64,000 nucleotides of DNA from Hippophae tibetana (Eukaryota > Streptophyta > Magnoliopsida > Rosales > Elaeagnaceae), in the NCBI GenBank assembly GCA_037013495.1, contig CM072806.1, positions 24,266,001 through 24,330,000 on the forward strand. Reading direction: 5' to 3'. The notes beneath the pieces were generated by a model, which made no database searches, was not told the DNA's origin, and worked only from the letters and a program-made list of their open reading frames with translations. Positions 9,261 to 21,792 of this stretch are shown here, piece by piece (positions within the stretch are counted from its first letter, which is position 1; each line of letters begins with the position of its first letter). The position numbers were made by a program, and so were the translations under genes.

Positions 9261-10450
9261 ACAATGTGACATTCAAAAAGGGATTTAACGTAACAATCTC
9301 ATATGTACATGATAAAATCAAATATGTACAACTAATTTTTAAACCACTGTAATAAGCGCAATTAACTTATTGAACATTGAATATAAATCAATTGATAACC
9401 TACGAGGTTAATGAATGTGAGCTCATTCTCTTCTTTCTATTTCAACCTCTAATATATATATATATATATAGATAATATGTAAATATATGTATATTGCTAA
9501 ATTGTTCTATATTTTATTTTTTGACTTTTTATCCTAGGATTATGAAAGCTCCAGGAAAGAACATTAATTCTTTGATCTTTAATTTTATTTTTGTTGCATA
9601 AAGTTTAGATTTTTATTTAACTTTAGTATTTTTTATAAACTATTGGATTAACAAGATTTATTAATTTATTATTTCCTTGTATGTATTTTTATTTTGTTTA
9701 CTATCTATTAAAAACCAGTATGACTCATAAGTTTTTTGTTCTTTCTTTTATATATTTATGGATATATATTTTAAGAAGATTGAAAATAAATAGAGAAATG
9801 TCATACATAACTTAACATAGTTCATTTTAATTACCTTAATTTATATTATTGATGAGAGAATTGAATAATATATATAGAAATAAAGTATAATTTAAAAAAT
9901 TCTTAACCATAGAAAAATATTATAATAATAAAGTCTAATATAAATCATTTATCCAATAAGACTCTTTCTAAAATTTCATAATTTTTATGAAAAAATATTA
10001 ATAATTTGTATTTAATATAATAATTATATAATTTTTAAAATTTTAACATAATAGTAAAAAGATATTAGTAGTTGCAAAATATTTTCCCGAAACTTCTCAT
10101 TTAACACTTTTTATGACATTAACAAATATATCCTTACATAAAATAAAGTATCAATAATATATTTTTGTATAATTTTAATATTAATATGTATTTTATAAAA
10201 AAAATTTAAAATAGTTAGTAAGATTTTTATCCAAAAATAAAGGGTGTAATTCTCTAAAAAAACATTACTATATTAATTTTTATTATTATTTTTTTAATTT
10301 TAATTACATTAAAAATTTTATTTAATAATATAGATTAATAAATGTATTTTAATTAAATTAAAAGACTAATATTTAAAGTTAAGCCGATAAAAAAATCCAC
10401 ACCAATCCCGAAAGCAAAACCTCTCTTCAAATGCTTAGTTGGAGAAGATC
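9261..10450. other. AT-rich spacer, includes upstream region of the F-box gene
   Basis: No gene seen. It contains a (TA)n run at about 9452-9470 and long A/T tracts. The last 80 bases are less AT-rich and probably hold the 5' UTR of the F-box gene. No convincing TATA box could be singled out among the many AT stretches. Confidence 0.5.
9452..9470. repeat. (TA)n microsatellite
   Basis: Uninterrupted TA dinucleotide run in AT-rich spacer. Confidence 0.85.
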
Positions 10451-13400
10451 ATGACAAGAGAAATGTCCGGTCTACCAGACGAATTATGGAGCCAAATCGT
10501 AGAAACAGGGGTTAAAGCTCGCGGTTTTACATACAAAGACCTCTGCTGTCTTTCCATCTCTTGCAGACGTTTTCGCCGTTTATCCAACGACGAATCTTTC
10601 TGGTCCATCCTTCTCTTTTCCGATTTTCCCCTCCACCGTCCATCATCTTCTCCATTATTTCCTTCCAAGTCCCTCTACAAGTTACAGTAAGTTAAATTAT
10701 TGAATTTTTATTTTGGTCCCATTAAAATCGGAATATTTATTTTATTGGGGATTCAGTTTTGAGAAGGACAAGCAAAAGAAGATCGCTGCGCACCGTAGAG
10801 TTGTGTTGAGAAAAGAGAGTCAGGTTTCAGAACATTTCAGGAAGCTTCGAGAATTCGAGACTCGCTTAGCTGAAGAGGGTCAGAAATTGAACGCAACTGT
10901 TGCTGAGCTGTCTAACTTACACAAGATCAGGTTATGCATAGTTATCGTTTGTTTTTGTTTTCTTATAATTTTTTGCAGAAGTTGCGAGAGGAAACCAAAA
11001 CAATTTGTACTTTAGGTTATCAATGTTCTAAACTTATATTTCAAATATTTTTAACCGCAACTTGCAATAATTTAGAGTACAGTGAGTTAGAATTATTAAG
11101 GGGTTAGAGCGCGTGGATTTTGGGCTCGAGTTGAAGTTAGGGTTGGAAATTTATTTATTAGGGAAAATAAAATAATTCCATCGATTCAATTATTCTAAAG
11201 AAGTCGTTTTGTAAGTTCTTCAAAATCATATTGGTTTCATCTATATTGTCTTCATCCCCAAAAATTGGTTATTGTTTGCAAAGAAAGTGTTGCTGAAATT
11301 AATTTAAGCAAAAATAATTTCAATATTTATTTTTTAGATAAAATGGTACTTGTGTCATGTTGTGTTTTGAAACATTATTAAAGAGGGACAGAGAACATAC
11401 CACAAGGTGGTATAAGAACTTAAGTTTCATATTATGATTTCATGTTTAAATCATTTTGGAAAGATATTAATATAGGGAATTTTTACCCCTGAAATATAAG
11501 TTTATTCATTGTTACGTTCCATTTTATTTGGTGTCCCCTTAAATCATTGATCTGTTGCTGATAAAGATTAAAGCAACGTGGAAGAAGTAAAACAGATGAT
11601 TACAATACATAAAAGAAAATAAGAGATTAAGCAACTCTCCAAGGATCTAAATCATTATGCCATTACATAGGTAGTCTGTTCAAAATAAGGGTAGTTTGAG
11701 CCAAATTTGAGAAGTCAACATTATTTTCGCTATTAAAAAAAACATGGTTGTTTTCGGTTCTTTGGTTGTTATTGGCAGAGATTTATAGTAACTGCCCAAC
11801 TTGATGAATGTATCCCCTAAAACTATTAAGTGCAATAGAGAGAAGAAAACTGGAGAAATGCATCATGTATATACTCAGATGATGTTAGGTTGGATATAAC
11901 TTTTGGAATGTGTTAAATTTCATTTGGGATTTCGTGTTTGAGTGTGTTAGTTTTCGAATTTCCCTTATTTTTATTTATTTTTGGTTTTGGTATTTGGAAA
12001 TTTTTTAGGCAAGCTTCGGTAGCATTGAATGTGTGGCAACCAGAGATAGTGCGTGGAAGACACAAACAAATAGTGGAGCAGAGTGTGATGCCTGCCAAGT
12101 CTAGGGTCCATGCATTGGAGATGGAACTGAGACTTTGCAGGCAACAGATTTCTGGGATCCACAAATCCTATGTATGATTTTCATTTTTACAATTCTCAAT
12201 GGCTTCGTATGTGTTTCTGTGAAGATTTGAAAATTCTCTTTTTGGCTGGTCTTTTTTTGTCTGTGGATTTTGTGGTAGGAAGATGAAAAGAGGAGGCTTC
12301 ATAAGGCAAATGAGGAATTGAGCTCATTGAAGTATCACCCATTACAAAATAGTGAATTATTGAGTAGGGGCAATGGCGAATGCAATACCCACTTTACTGC
12401 AAAGAGACTAAAAAGAAGCTCAACGTGTAAGGCTTACAACATTACTCTCTACTCTTCTACGTTCCTTTAATTGTCAAGAATTTTGTTGGTCATGTTTTGC
12501 TAAGTAGTATGATTTCTTTTGTTGTAATTAGAGAGCTCTAAAAGTAATGCTCAGTTGGTATCAGATTAATTGGACATTTGGCTGTATAAACATGGAGTAG
12601 TGTCCTTATTGTATCATGTGGACCAGCCCATTTGGTTTCCATTCATATTATAAAACAGCTACAGTACAATACTTTCTACAACTTGCCGATTGTATTTACA
12701 TCTGGTTATCTAGTCATGTGTTTACGAACACATAATTATGCTAAAAACTTGAGAAATGGACTTGGTATATTGGAATTTTGATGCTTGCCCTCTGCACCCC
12801 AATAAAAAATAACTACTTAAAATGTGCCATGCATATAATTTTTGACAGGGTCTCTGATCCAACACAAAAGGTTAACCTATCAAAGTAACTCACTCAATTG
12901 ATATACTCAATTTTCTTTTATGATTTTCTAATGTGAGATTTGTTCGCACATCCAACAACCACTCTCAAATGCGAACACATTTGACCACCCCCTTAGACTT
13001 GAAACACTCTTTATTTCGGGGACAATCTACTCATTTTAATCATAATCTCCTAACTAGTACAACCATATTCCATTGAGTTCTCCAACATGGTAAGAAGCTA
13101 CTAAGAACGTCATTTTAACTACACCTCACGAGCAGAGATGGAAACCGGTCGGTTGAGGTCAAACCCGATCAGAATCGATTTGATCCGTGGTTCAGAACCG
13201 TTTTAGGTCAAACGGGTTCGGTTCGGGTTGTGTGGTATCCACATATCGAAAACCGACTCGTTGATCCATATTATTTTATTTTTATTTTTTTTGGGCATTT
13301 TTTAAATGAAAATGAAACTGTAATATTTTATGTAGTTAAAAAAAGTGGGTAGCCAAATAGTGCATCAAATGGATGCAGTTTTTTCCCCGGACCAATCATA

Positions 13401-15183
13401 ATTAAATGAATAATGCCTCACCCCGTCTCGTTCTTAATAGGATGGGTACCCGCGGGTCACCAACTCGTTGGGTCAAATTGCCATCTCCACTCAAGAGTCT
13501 TCCATGAGTCTAGAATGCAATTGCGGATTTTCACATTCAAGATACCACTTTCACCTCGGGTTCAAGTTTGTATGCATCCTACAGAACAAATTGAGCCTTA
13601 ATTCTGATACCACTTGTTGGCCTTGATGTTCTACCCAAAATGTTGAAATATTAGTAAAAACCCACCCAACTTATATACCCAATTTTTGTTTGAGTGACCA
13701 GGGTTGTTAACGAGGGTTTTATGATTAGTTGGAGTTTAAATATTGTTAAATTTATAAAAAATTAAAAAATTATGTATTTATTAAAATTAAGTATATAATT
13801 TCTGGTAACTAGGTGGGGAATATAATCTCTATTCTTGACCCGCCTCATATTATAAAATAAGGATCACCATTTTCCATTTTATATTCTTTTATATTCTCCA
13901 TTTTGTTCTCATCCTTGCCTCCAACTGGATAATCCTTGCAAAGATTTGCTCCATCAGTGAAAATTGACAACTCTATGTGTGACTCATTTGCACATTCAAC
14001 GATAATTTGGCATGGTTGAGGCAAAACCACATTCTTGAACCTGGACATGCAGTGATCTCTAATGATTAGGTTTCTCCATGGTTAAAATTTGCGGGTGCTT
14101 ACCCATTGCCTTTTGTTACCTTGTTCCAACTGTATAAAGAGTTCAAGCCTCTGTGATTTATCCATAGGATAGACACTGTTCCCTCGCTTCTTATTTTGAT
14201 AATATTCAAATTTGTATATGTTTAAATGGTGTGAGAAATTATTTTTTTCCATCTAACTTAACTGTGTGACTTATTTGTAGTGTGCATTGTTATTTCATGG
14301 ATTCAAATTTTTTTGTGAGGTTGGCATCAAAGCTCTCATCAAAATTTGTTGTGGGAAAAAAGCCATTACTGTTGGGGTTGTATGCGTTTTTATGCCTTGA
14401 AGCTATTGGGATGTAGGCCTCTCTAACTAAGATATTGAGGTCTAATTTTGACTTTATTTAAAAAACCCCATATCATTTCAGCTAGATAAAGGAAAATTGA
14501 GAAGTTAAAAACAAGCAAGGTTAATTAAAAGATTTCGTTATGGTTTATGCCTTTGCTTAGTCCTCTTCTTCGGGAATTCAGTTCAACTAACTTCTTTGCT
14601 ATGATTGTGAATAAACCATTCCCCTTGAGGAAATTTCTTATTCTTCTATGATGCTTCTCTGTTCTTTCTTCTCTTTTTCTGTTGTCGTTGTTCTGGGTGT
14701 TTTTACATCATGTGCCTATAATTGTGTGCTAACAGTTGGGCATTAAATTATCACTTGCATGATATTTTTGGAAGAGCAAATTTTCAGAACTGTTTTGGCT
14801 TTGTTTGCATTTTGTTAAGGTTTGTCCTGGTTCTTGTAAGTTCACTTTAATGTGAAATTTGTTGGATAACGGGGAAGTTCTTTGTGTTTTGTGTTGTTGG
14901 GTTTTGTTGCACGATATAATTGGGATTCTTCGTCTTAACCGACGTCCATGTCATGTCATTTCTTGTCATAAGCCATTGCAAGTTTGCAACAAATAGAGAG
15001 CTAAGATTTAACTGAATAACTGTGGATTGATCTGTATTTTTTATTTTATGTTGATTTTTTCACCATTCGTATGCCAGAAATGGATTTTTTCTTCCGTAAT
15101 TTCTATTTCATTATTATTTTTATTCACTCCAAACTGCACTGAAATATCATTTCTACACAGCTTTTAATGATGGCAAAGTCTAG
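10451..15183 (+). CDS. SKIP24: F-box protein of the SKIP24 type, five exons
   Basis: Exons 10451-10686, 10757-10930, 12009-12171, 12279-12426 and 15161-15183 join in phase to 247 codons. All introns are GT-AG. The N-terminus carries the F-box (GLPDELWSQIVETG, CCLSISCRRFRRLS), which would bind SKP1 in an SCF ubiquitin ligase. The rest is a long charged helix/coiled coil (AAHRRVVLRKESQ, ETRLAEEG, ASVALNVWQPEIVRGR, LEMELRLCRQQI) matching the SKIP24 family as I remember it. Homologues start at the Met of MSGLPDELW (10463); the first in-frame ATG is 10451. If the last intron is retained, the frame ends at 12470 instead (254 aa). The last exon encodes only SFNDGKV and is inferred from splice sites and phase alone. 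This is the only intact host gene in the window. Confidence 0.85.
12427..15160 (+). other. Long last intron of the SKIP24-like gene
   Basis: Donor GTAAGG, acceptor TTTCTACACAG; 2.7 kb. It contains a hAT-type MITE (13133-13489). No coding exon is recognised within it. If the gene instead ends at 12470, this stretch is 3' flank and the exon at 15161 is spurious. Confidence 0.6.
13133..13489. mobile_element. hAT-type nonautonomous element (MITE), 357 bp
   Basis: The ends are inverted (CAGAGATGG at left, CCATCTCCA at right), with subterminal GGGTCGGTT/GGTTCGGG-like and GTACCCGCGGGTCACC motifs common in plant hAT MITEs. It is flanked by 8-bp duplications CTCACGAG (13125-13132) and CTCAAGAG (13490-13497), which differ at one base. 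No transposase. The 8-bp duplication supports hAT. Confidence 0.75.
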
Positions 15184-16561
15184 AAGACAAGGAGGGATCT
15201 GGAATTAACTGATCCAATCGTCCACATCCAGTAAGGTATTGCAGTATGTACGAGCTTAGATAACATCTATATGCCAAGGATTGCATGTTAGCAATGCTCT
15301 CGTTGTCGTCCGATGGTGGCTACTGATACTTTGGTAGTTGCGGACAGCCTTCAGTCACCCACATGATGTGTGCACCAAGCACAGATATAACTTCTTGCAT
15401 TCAGAGTTGACAATTAATCTTGAGAAGTTGAGAAAACCTCAATCAATTTGTCATGTGTATATCAAAACAAGTGGTGATTGGTTGATTGGATTTAGACCTG
15501 TAAATTGAGATGAATATGAGATTTATAAGATAATTTATTAGTTTTTAAAATTTTATCTCAATTTATTTTATTTTATTTTTAATGAAATAAGATGATAATA
15601 AAATAGTACTAATTAATATATTTTATTTGTCTTTATTGTATTTAAATGAGATAAATAAGAATATAAAAATAATAAAAAAATATGTTAAAATAATAATTTA
15701 TAATGTAAATTTGATAAGAAAAATGATACATATGTTTAAAGTTGAGGTTATTAAACTTGTAATTTAAACTAGATAAAATGATATTAGATGTTATTTAAAT
15801 GAAATAAAATATTATATTTATTCATTAAAGATAAATGAAATATAGGATGAAATTATGCATATATTTTACAACATCCGTGCTGGTTTCTTCAATTTCTTCT
15901 AGTATGACTTGTTTTGCAAACATAGAAAGTCAAAACCTCGATTGCAAGTCATAGATGCTTATGTAATTTTATTTTATTTTGGGTTGACATCGATTTTTAT
16001 AACTGGTTTTTAAAGAGAAGTTCTAGATGAAGTGATTGATGTTGGTGTTATTGGCAGCATGTTTGTTACATTGTATTGTATAATTTTTATATATTCATAT
16101 ATTTATTTACGAAATTAAATTGTATTGTAATGAATAAAAATAGTAAAGTTGTATAAAAGTTGTCCTCCATCAGTAATAATTTGAATTGTATACTTATTTT
16201 TTTTCTTTCTAAATTCTCAATTCTAAGTTTTTCATTTTTAATTAAAATAATATTCTTAAAATATAAAAAATCTTAAAAAATAAGTATTAATTTAAGTAAA
16301 TTTATATAATAAATTTATTTTAATTAATTAAGTACTATTTAAATATAAATTTTTTTATTAAAATATTTGTCTTAGATTTTATCTTATTATATTATATTGA
16401 TTGTCTCCGAAGATTATAAATATTAACTATAATATAATTTAATATAGTTAAATACAATACAAAATCTATGCGATATAGTGCATTGAACATGTTATTAATT
16501 TCTTGCATTTGAAATGATATCATTTAATCCATTTTTTGTTTGATATTATCTAAGTAACAAG
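15184..16561. other. 3' flank of SKIP24-like gene and AT-rich spacer
   Basis: Probable 3' UTR follows the stop at 15183. After about 15500 the sequence becomes very AT-rich with no ORF. A possible MITE lies at 16058-16494. Confidence 0.5.
16058..16494. mobile_element. Possible MITE
   Basis: The left end, CATGTTTGTTACATTGTATT, and the reverse complement of the right end (CATGTTCAATGCACTATATC, then TTTTGTATTGTAT) are similar but not identical. The interior is AT-rich without ORFs. No clear target duplication was found, so class and edges are uncertain. Confidence 0.3.
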
Positions 16562-16946
16562 TGTTCGACCCTAACGACACGAGGTATCTCGCTCTTATGG
16601 TGAAGGTAGCACTCATTTAGTGACTCATATATAGTGACCTAAGGATCAAGACCGAACCTAAGTGAATGGCTTGGTACACCATCCTAACGACCTGGATCAC
16701 CTTTGTATATAAGACCTTAGGTAACACGTATATGGCAACCTGTGTACATTGACGTGATTTTATGTAAAACTAATTTGTACTACTCTGGCAGGTCAAATAA
16801 TAGTGTCAACCTGTGTAAACTGGATACTTGTCTAATAGATTATATATATACATCCATAGTGGGAAGAATAAAGGATCTACTCATTATTATCATCTCATAC
16901 TTCTCTCTAGAATCACTAGAATTCCTAACCTACAAACCTTTCTCCA
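16562..16946 (+). repeat. 5' LTR of the Tat-lineage element (edges approximate)
   Basis: Starts TGTTCGACCCTAACGAC and ends TTTCTCCA just before the primer site. It contains a TATA-like TATATAAGACC stretch near 16705. No second copy was found, so the boundaries rest on TG/CA ends and the primer site. Confidence 0.55.
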
Positions 16947-16952
16947 AAAAAT

Positions 16953-16970
16953 TGGTGCCCACCATGGGGC
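16953..16970 (+). promoter_or_regulatory. Primer-binding site of the Tat-lineage element
   Basis: TGGTGCCCACCATGGGGC, a form commonly seen in plant Tat-type elements (GGCGCCCACCGTGGGGC-like), lies immediately after the LTR end. Confidence 0.65.
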
Positions 16971-17060
16971 CTTAAATCTTTCTAGTCCATAGTTAGCATT
17001 TGAGACCTTGCATTTTATATCCTAGTGAAACAACTCGTGTATTAGGGAAATACACTTAAA

Positions 17061-18518
17061 ATGGACAACCTGTCATCACATATTGAGCAGATGAATAGTC
17101 TCACACGCCTAAATCTAGAATTTGATCTCAATGACTAGATACATCGTTCCTCGCCAATTAGGACATTGCACAGTGATCATGAATTGGGTAACACACGGTT
17201 TCCAGTCAGTGAAGGTGGCCGACCCTCACCTCGTCACAATACAGCCAGACAAGTCGGGACAACTCAATGTCCTACTAGTTCAATAAGCCATAGCTCTAAA
17301 AGAACTTCTCTTGAGAAGGACACCATAATAAAGAGTCTTTAAAGATAGATAATTGAGTTGCAACAAGCATTAACTGAATCTCAAAGAGAAAATAATAAGC
17401 TTAAATCCAGATTAGTACACGAGGAATATTCAAAGGTTGTGAGTTCATTCCATACTCATATCCTCTTGTTATAAATAGTCACCCCTCAAGGAAGGGGCAT
17501 GCTTCATGTATTCCCTATCCACAATGACCTGAGGGAGTTGTAGAGAAAAACCCATATATAGTTCCAACCCCTAATCTCATCTAATAACCCACACATATGA
17601 ATCCATCGACTCATCAGTGTTTGCCACAATAGGCACCTCATTTGCTTCCAACACATTCGGGTTTGGGAAATGTTGCTACCATAGGATTTTTGACACCATT
17701 GGGTTGTTCAAGTAGTACCTTGGAACAAAAACTCAAAGATATGGAGGATAAAATATGGGCCAAAATAGATGATCGATTTAAAGGGAAAGAGAAGTTAAGA
17801 CCTTGGAGCGACATTGAAACTATGTGCAATCAATTGTCTACTTCACCTTTCTCGGATGTTCTTCAGCTAATGACACCATTGGTAAAATTCCCTACACCCA
17901 AATACTCCCTATATAAGTGGATGAAAGACCCAATGGCCCATGTTCTTCACTTCAAATGGCAATAGCCGTTATGAGCCTCGCTAAGGACAAAAGAAAAGCC
18001 ATGTACTACAAATTGTTCACAGTCACCTTCCAAGAAACATCACAACGATGGTTTGTGGAGTTACCACCCAAGAGTACAAAAAGCTTCAATGTGTTTGTAA
18101 AGGCATTTATTACCAAATACGCATGCAACAAGCCCATGAGGAAGGAGTCGTATCGTTTTTCTCAATCATACAAGAGGATGAGGAGACCCTTGAAGCTTAT
18201 ATGAGAAGATTCAAGACTGAAAAGATGGAAATATCACAATGTCCTAATTTCATAGCCATTGAAGCTTTTCGTAAAGGCATCAAATGGGATACGTGTCTAT
18301 TCATTAAGTTCACTAAGACCACCCCCCGATCCTTAGAGATGGTCTATGAGGAGACCAAAATATTTGTCAATATGGAAAGAGAAATGAAATCCAACAAAGG
18401 GGTGGTAAGTAGAGCAGTAACCAAGCCTACCTCAATTAAAAGAGAGGAGGATAGAAGGCCTTATAGAGAAAGTAATCATAACCCTCCTCTTTTTTGGTCA
18501 CTCCTATGGGAAGGCTAA
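17061..18518 (+). pseudogene. gag: Gag of the Tat-lineage element, frameshifted
   Basis: From the ATG at 17061 (MDNLSSHIEQMN) through a region with several stops to the capsid part at 17642-18518, which lies in three overlapping frames. Recognisable pieces are the FPTPKYSLYKWMKDPMAHV entry motif, FQETSQRWFVELPPKS and FNVFVKAFITKYA, followed by the second half in another frame (EDEETLEAYMRRFKTE). These match the retrotransposon Gag domain of Tat-type elements. The frame changes near 17960 and near 18180. Nonfunctional. Confidence 0.75.
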
Positions 18519-19894
18519 GGACGTGGGGAAGAGCACTATCTCCTTTTAGATGTCCCCTACTGTGTATCTTATTAGCTGAAGATATAAAATGCATAGAGTG
18601 CATTAATAATGTCAATTGGCCATGACCAATGAAGGCTCTACTAAGGGACCCTAACAAATACTGTGTATTTCATAAATACATGGTCACTAGACTAGAGATT
18701 TTAGACAACTCAAATGGGAGATTAAACATTTACTCTCGGAAGGGTATTTGAAAGATATATTTGATAGGACCATGGGTATGCAGGAAGAAAACCAAGAAGT
18801 TAATCACCCTATTATCAAGGTAGGGCACCCCCAAATCTAGTTCCTAAGGGAACGAACAAATCTGATCATCCCCCTCGAGGGGATGTTCATATAATTCACA
18901 CCATACATGGTGGACCAATCATATTGGGCATACCACCAACTCCAAAAAAGGTTATTTAGGAATCTAGGGACTCAAACTGATTGGTCTATAGTCTGAAGCT
19001 TAAGGGTCTGGTATATCCTATCATGTTTAAAGGATAGAAGGTCCTTCCACCTCATGATGTCCTTTGGTCATTACAATATAAATTTCACACTACAAGGTGT
19101 GAAATATTTTGGTACACAATGGAAGCTCCTCGGATTAATTATATTTATCACCTTATTGGATATAAGGATAGATCCTAAAGATATTACGCAACAACAGATG
19201 GCATTAGTGGGTTTCTTTGGAAGAGTAACCATGTTAGTAGGAACCATATGTTTGTCGATGTCCGTGTAGGGAGCAATAATCCTTACAAATTTTATGGTGT
19301 TGAATACTCCCACGTCTTACAATGCAATTTTGGGTCGACCTTGGATCCATAAGATGAGAGCAATCCCCTCTATGTACCATCAGTTCATCAAGTATCCTAC
19401 CGTCGAGGGGATCAAAGATATAAGGGGAGAGCATGACAAGACAAGGAATTGCTACAGTTCCATCATGAAAAGTGCATTACCACCAACATCCAAGTAGCAA
19501 TCAAAGATTAGGAATTGTTTGAATATAGGGATGATTCCATAAACAGAGACACAGACCATGGAAGTAAACCATGATGAGTATGAAATAATTCACATAGAAG
19601 AGATAAAAGAAGACAATTTCGTGAAGATTAACTCTAAGTTGGCCCCTTTGTTGAGAGCTACACTCATTGAGTTCCAAGAAGATAATGTTGACCTTTTTGC
19701 ATGGAAACCAGAAGACATGCCTAGCATCAATCCAAAAATAATTTCCCATGAATTGTGCATTGATCACACCGAAAAACAAGTTCAATAATGAAAATGAAGA
19801 TTTGCTCAGGATAAAAGCGATATTATCAAGAAGAAAGTCAATTCTTTAAAATGTGTAGGTTGGATTCGTGAGGTTGCTTATCCAACTTGGCTAT
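18519..19894 (+). pseudogene. pol: Protease region and start of RT of the Tat-lineage element, decayed
   Basis: Stop-ridden. Protease-type pieces are IRIDPKDITQQQMALVGFFG (19150-19215) and LNTPTSYNAILGRPWIHKM (19297-19350), the latter typical of the C-terminal half of Gypsy retropepsins. A catalytic DTG/DGG triad was not recognised upstream. RT starts near 19790 and runs to GWIREVAYPTWL at 19894, where the solo LTR interrupts it; it resumes in phase at 21793. Confidence 0.65.
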
Positions 19895-21787
19895 TGTTGT
19901 CTCTTTTAAGAGAACATAAAATCGTGCAAGTATACACGGTCACAAGTAATAAATTTGACAAGTAAGTTATCGTTTCCATGGAGATTCCTTACTATAGTTT
20001 GTTAAGTACTAAAATTGTTTCACTCTGATTTTATCCAAAACAAACGAAAATTGATGAAAGAAGTTTAACAAATTAAAAGTTTTATAACAATATATAAAAA
20101 AAACATTCTAGGATTACAGTTTCACCAAATTAATCCACTCGAAATCATATTATTTTCTCTTGATTTATTTTTATGTAAATTTAATTTGTCAACCAAGAAC
20201 TTCTAATTTTATCCATACATCTCTTCCGAGCTCCGTATAGACACACCTCGCTAAATTAATTCACTATATTCCTATGAGAATTAAATTCACCAAGATTCAT
20301 TATGTTCTAAGTTCTCAAATGGCCACACATACAATAAAAGTATATTCCTATCCTTCATATATACATGTTATTCTATCCATGAGCAATATACATAAAAATA
20401 TCTCTTCCAAGTTTATTTAAGTGCCACAGATCAATTAATAAATTTTTCAATAATCAAAAGCATTAAGCACAAATAGAATAAAAAAAATTATAAATCTTAT
20501 AAATCTTTCAAAAATAATTAAACCAAGCTTCATAAATTTAGCTAAAATGCAACCCTAGAATAATTAAATTACTTCATAAATAAAATTAAAATTACAGCAT
20601 TTAAGGAATAATACATGACAGACACAAAGAAAATTAAAACGTTTCCGCTCTCTAAATTTTATGGCACATGCAGCACACAACAGAAGCCAAAAAATGGCTT
20701 ATGCGTGTACCACCGTCCAATACTCCAAACTTTCCAACTTCAACCCCCTATTTCTGGCAATAAATGCCTTATTAATAACTAAAAAAATACATCAAAAAAT
20801 ATTCTTCTTAAAACTATGTGTGAATAGTGGGCGACATCGAAAATAATAATTTAAGTCACGCGTGGAAGAAATATAAAACACCTAGAAAGGGGCGTCGGTT
20901 CTGTGTTTTTGTTTCAATTCATGCATGCCATGTGTCAGCATCAGATTGGCTGCAAGAAATAATGGGACACGTGGTAGGCTCTCATTCGTTGTGAAGAACG
21001 GGCGCACGAGGATCACGTCATACAGGATAATCGCTGGCAAGACATGTGGGAGATAGAGAAGCTGCTGGAAACACGCGTCGCTTCTATATTTTTGTTTTAA
21101 CCAACAACACATGCCACTTGTCAGATTCTGATTTGGTGAAAAATTATTTGAGACACTTGGCATTGTATGGTTGTTGGAATGATAGGGCGCACGATGTTTC
21201 TCTAGCCCGCGTAGCACGAGACCATTTCTTTGGGCAAAAACATGGGTCCTAACCTGCACGTCGGCCTGCATGGTAGGTAGGCCCTACTCAGCACCGAGTA
21301 ATGTGTAATGTAGGAAAACCGGTTCTAATCGCCTGTGTCACGTCTACCTTACACGAACCTGATCCTCACCGTTGATTTCTTAATCGTACGGTGTGTGTCA
21401 CATGTGGATATTAGCTTCGTGTGGTCTTCTTTCCTGCGCAGAAAAATAAATTTTCCTTAATTGCATTTTAGCCCTCCAATTTAATTCAACTTAACTTTTA
21501 AACTTTTGTTAATTGCAATTAAGCCCTTTTTATAATTTAAATTAACTTTTATACCTTTTTTAATTGCAATTAAACACTCTTTTCATTTAAATTATATTTT
21601 CAGACATTTATTATCTTTAATTAAGTCCTTTTTCGATTCAAATTCTTTAATTTTCTTAAAAATATTCTCCTTAAGAAATTAACAATAAATATTAATTTAT
21701 TCTATTAAAATTAACTAAAAATATCAAGAACATAGCAATTATAATTAATAAAATAGATTAAAATAATTGTATAAAATACAGTTATCA
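19895..21787 (-). mobile_element. Solo LTR (1893 bp) inside Tat RT, probably minus-strand
   Basis: TG...CA ends (TGTTGTCTC at left, AGTTATCA at right) flanked by identical 5-bp duplications GCTAT (19890-19894 and 21788-21792). Removing it and one GCTAT restores the RT phase of the old element exactly. No primer site, gag or pol lies inside, so it is a solo LTR left by LTR-LTR recombination. Minus orientation is inferred from a TGACCGTGTATACTTGCACG motif near the left end, similar to the R-region ends of Gypsy LTRs. The small ORFs within are not genes. Confidence 0.82.
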
Positions 21788-21792
21788 GCTAT

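Noticed and set aside
11913..12177. ORFs on both strands around exon 3 of the F-box gene
   Set aside because: The plus-strand one is exon 3 plus intron sequence; the minus-strand ones are shadows. The splice model explains the coding signal.
13413..13601. 62-codon ORF MPHPVSFLIGWVP
   Set aside because: It overlaps the right end of the hAT MITE and shows no protein family resemblance.
15480..15880. Possible MITE in AT-rich sequence downstream of the F-box gene
   Set aside because: No inverted ends or target duplication could be matched; A/T runs alone give the impression.
20661..21271. 61- to 129-codon ORFs within the solo LTR
   Set aside because: No domain, both strands open by composition, and the region is bounded as an LTR with TG/CA ends and a perfect duplication.
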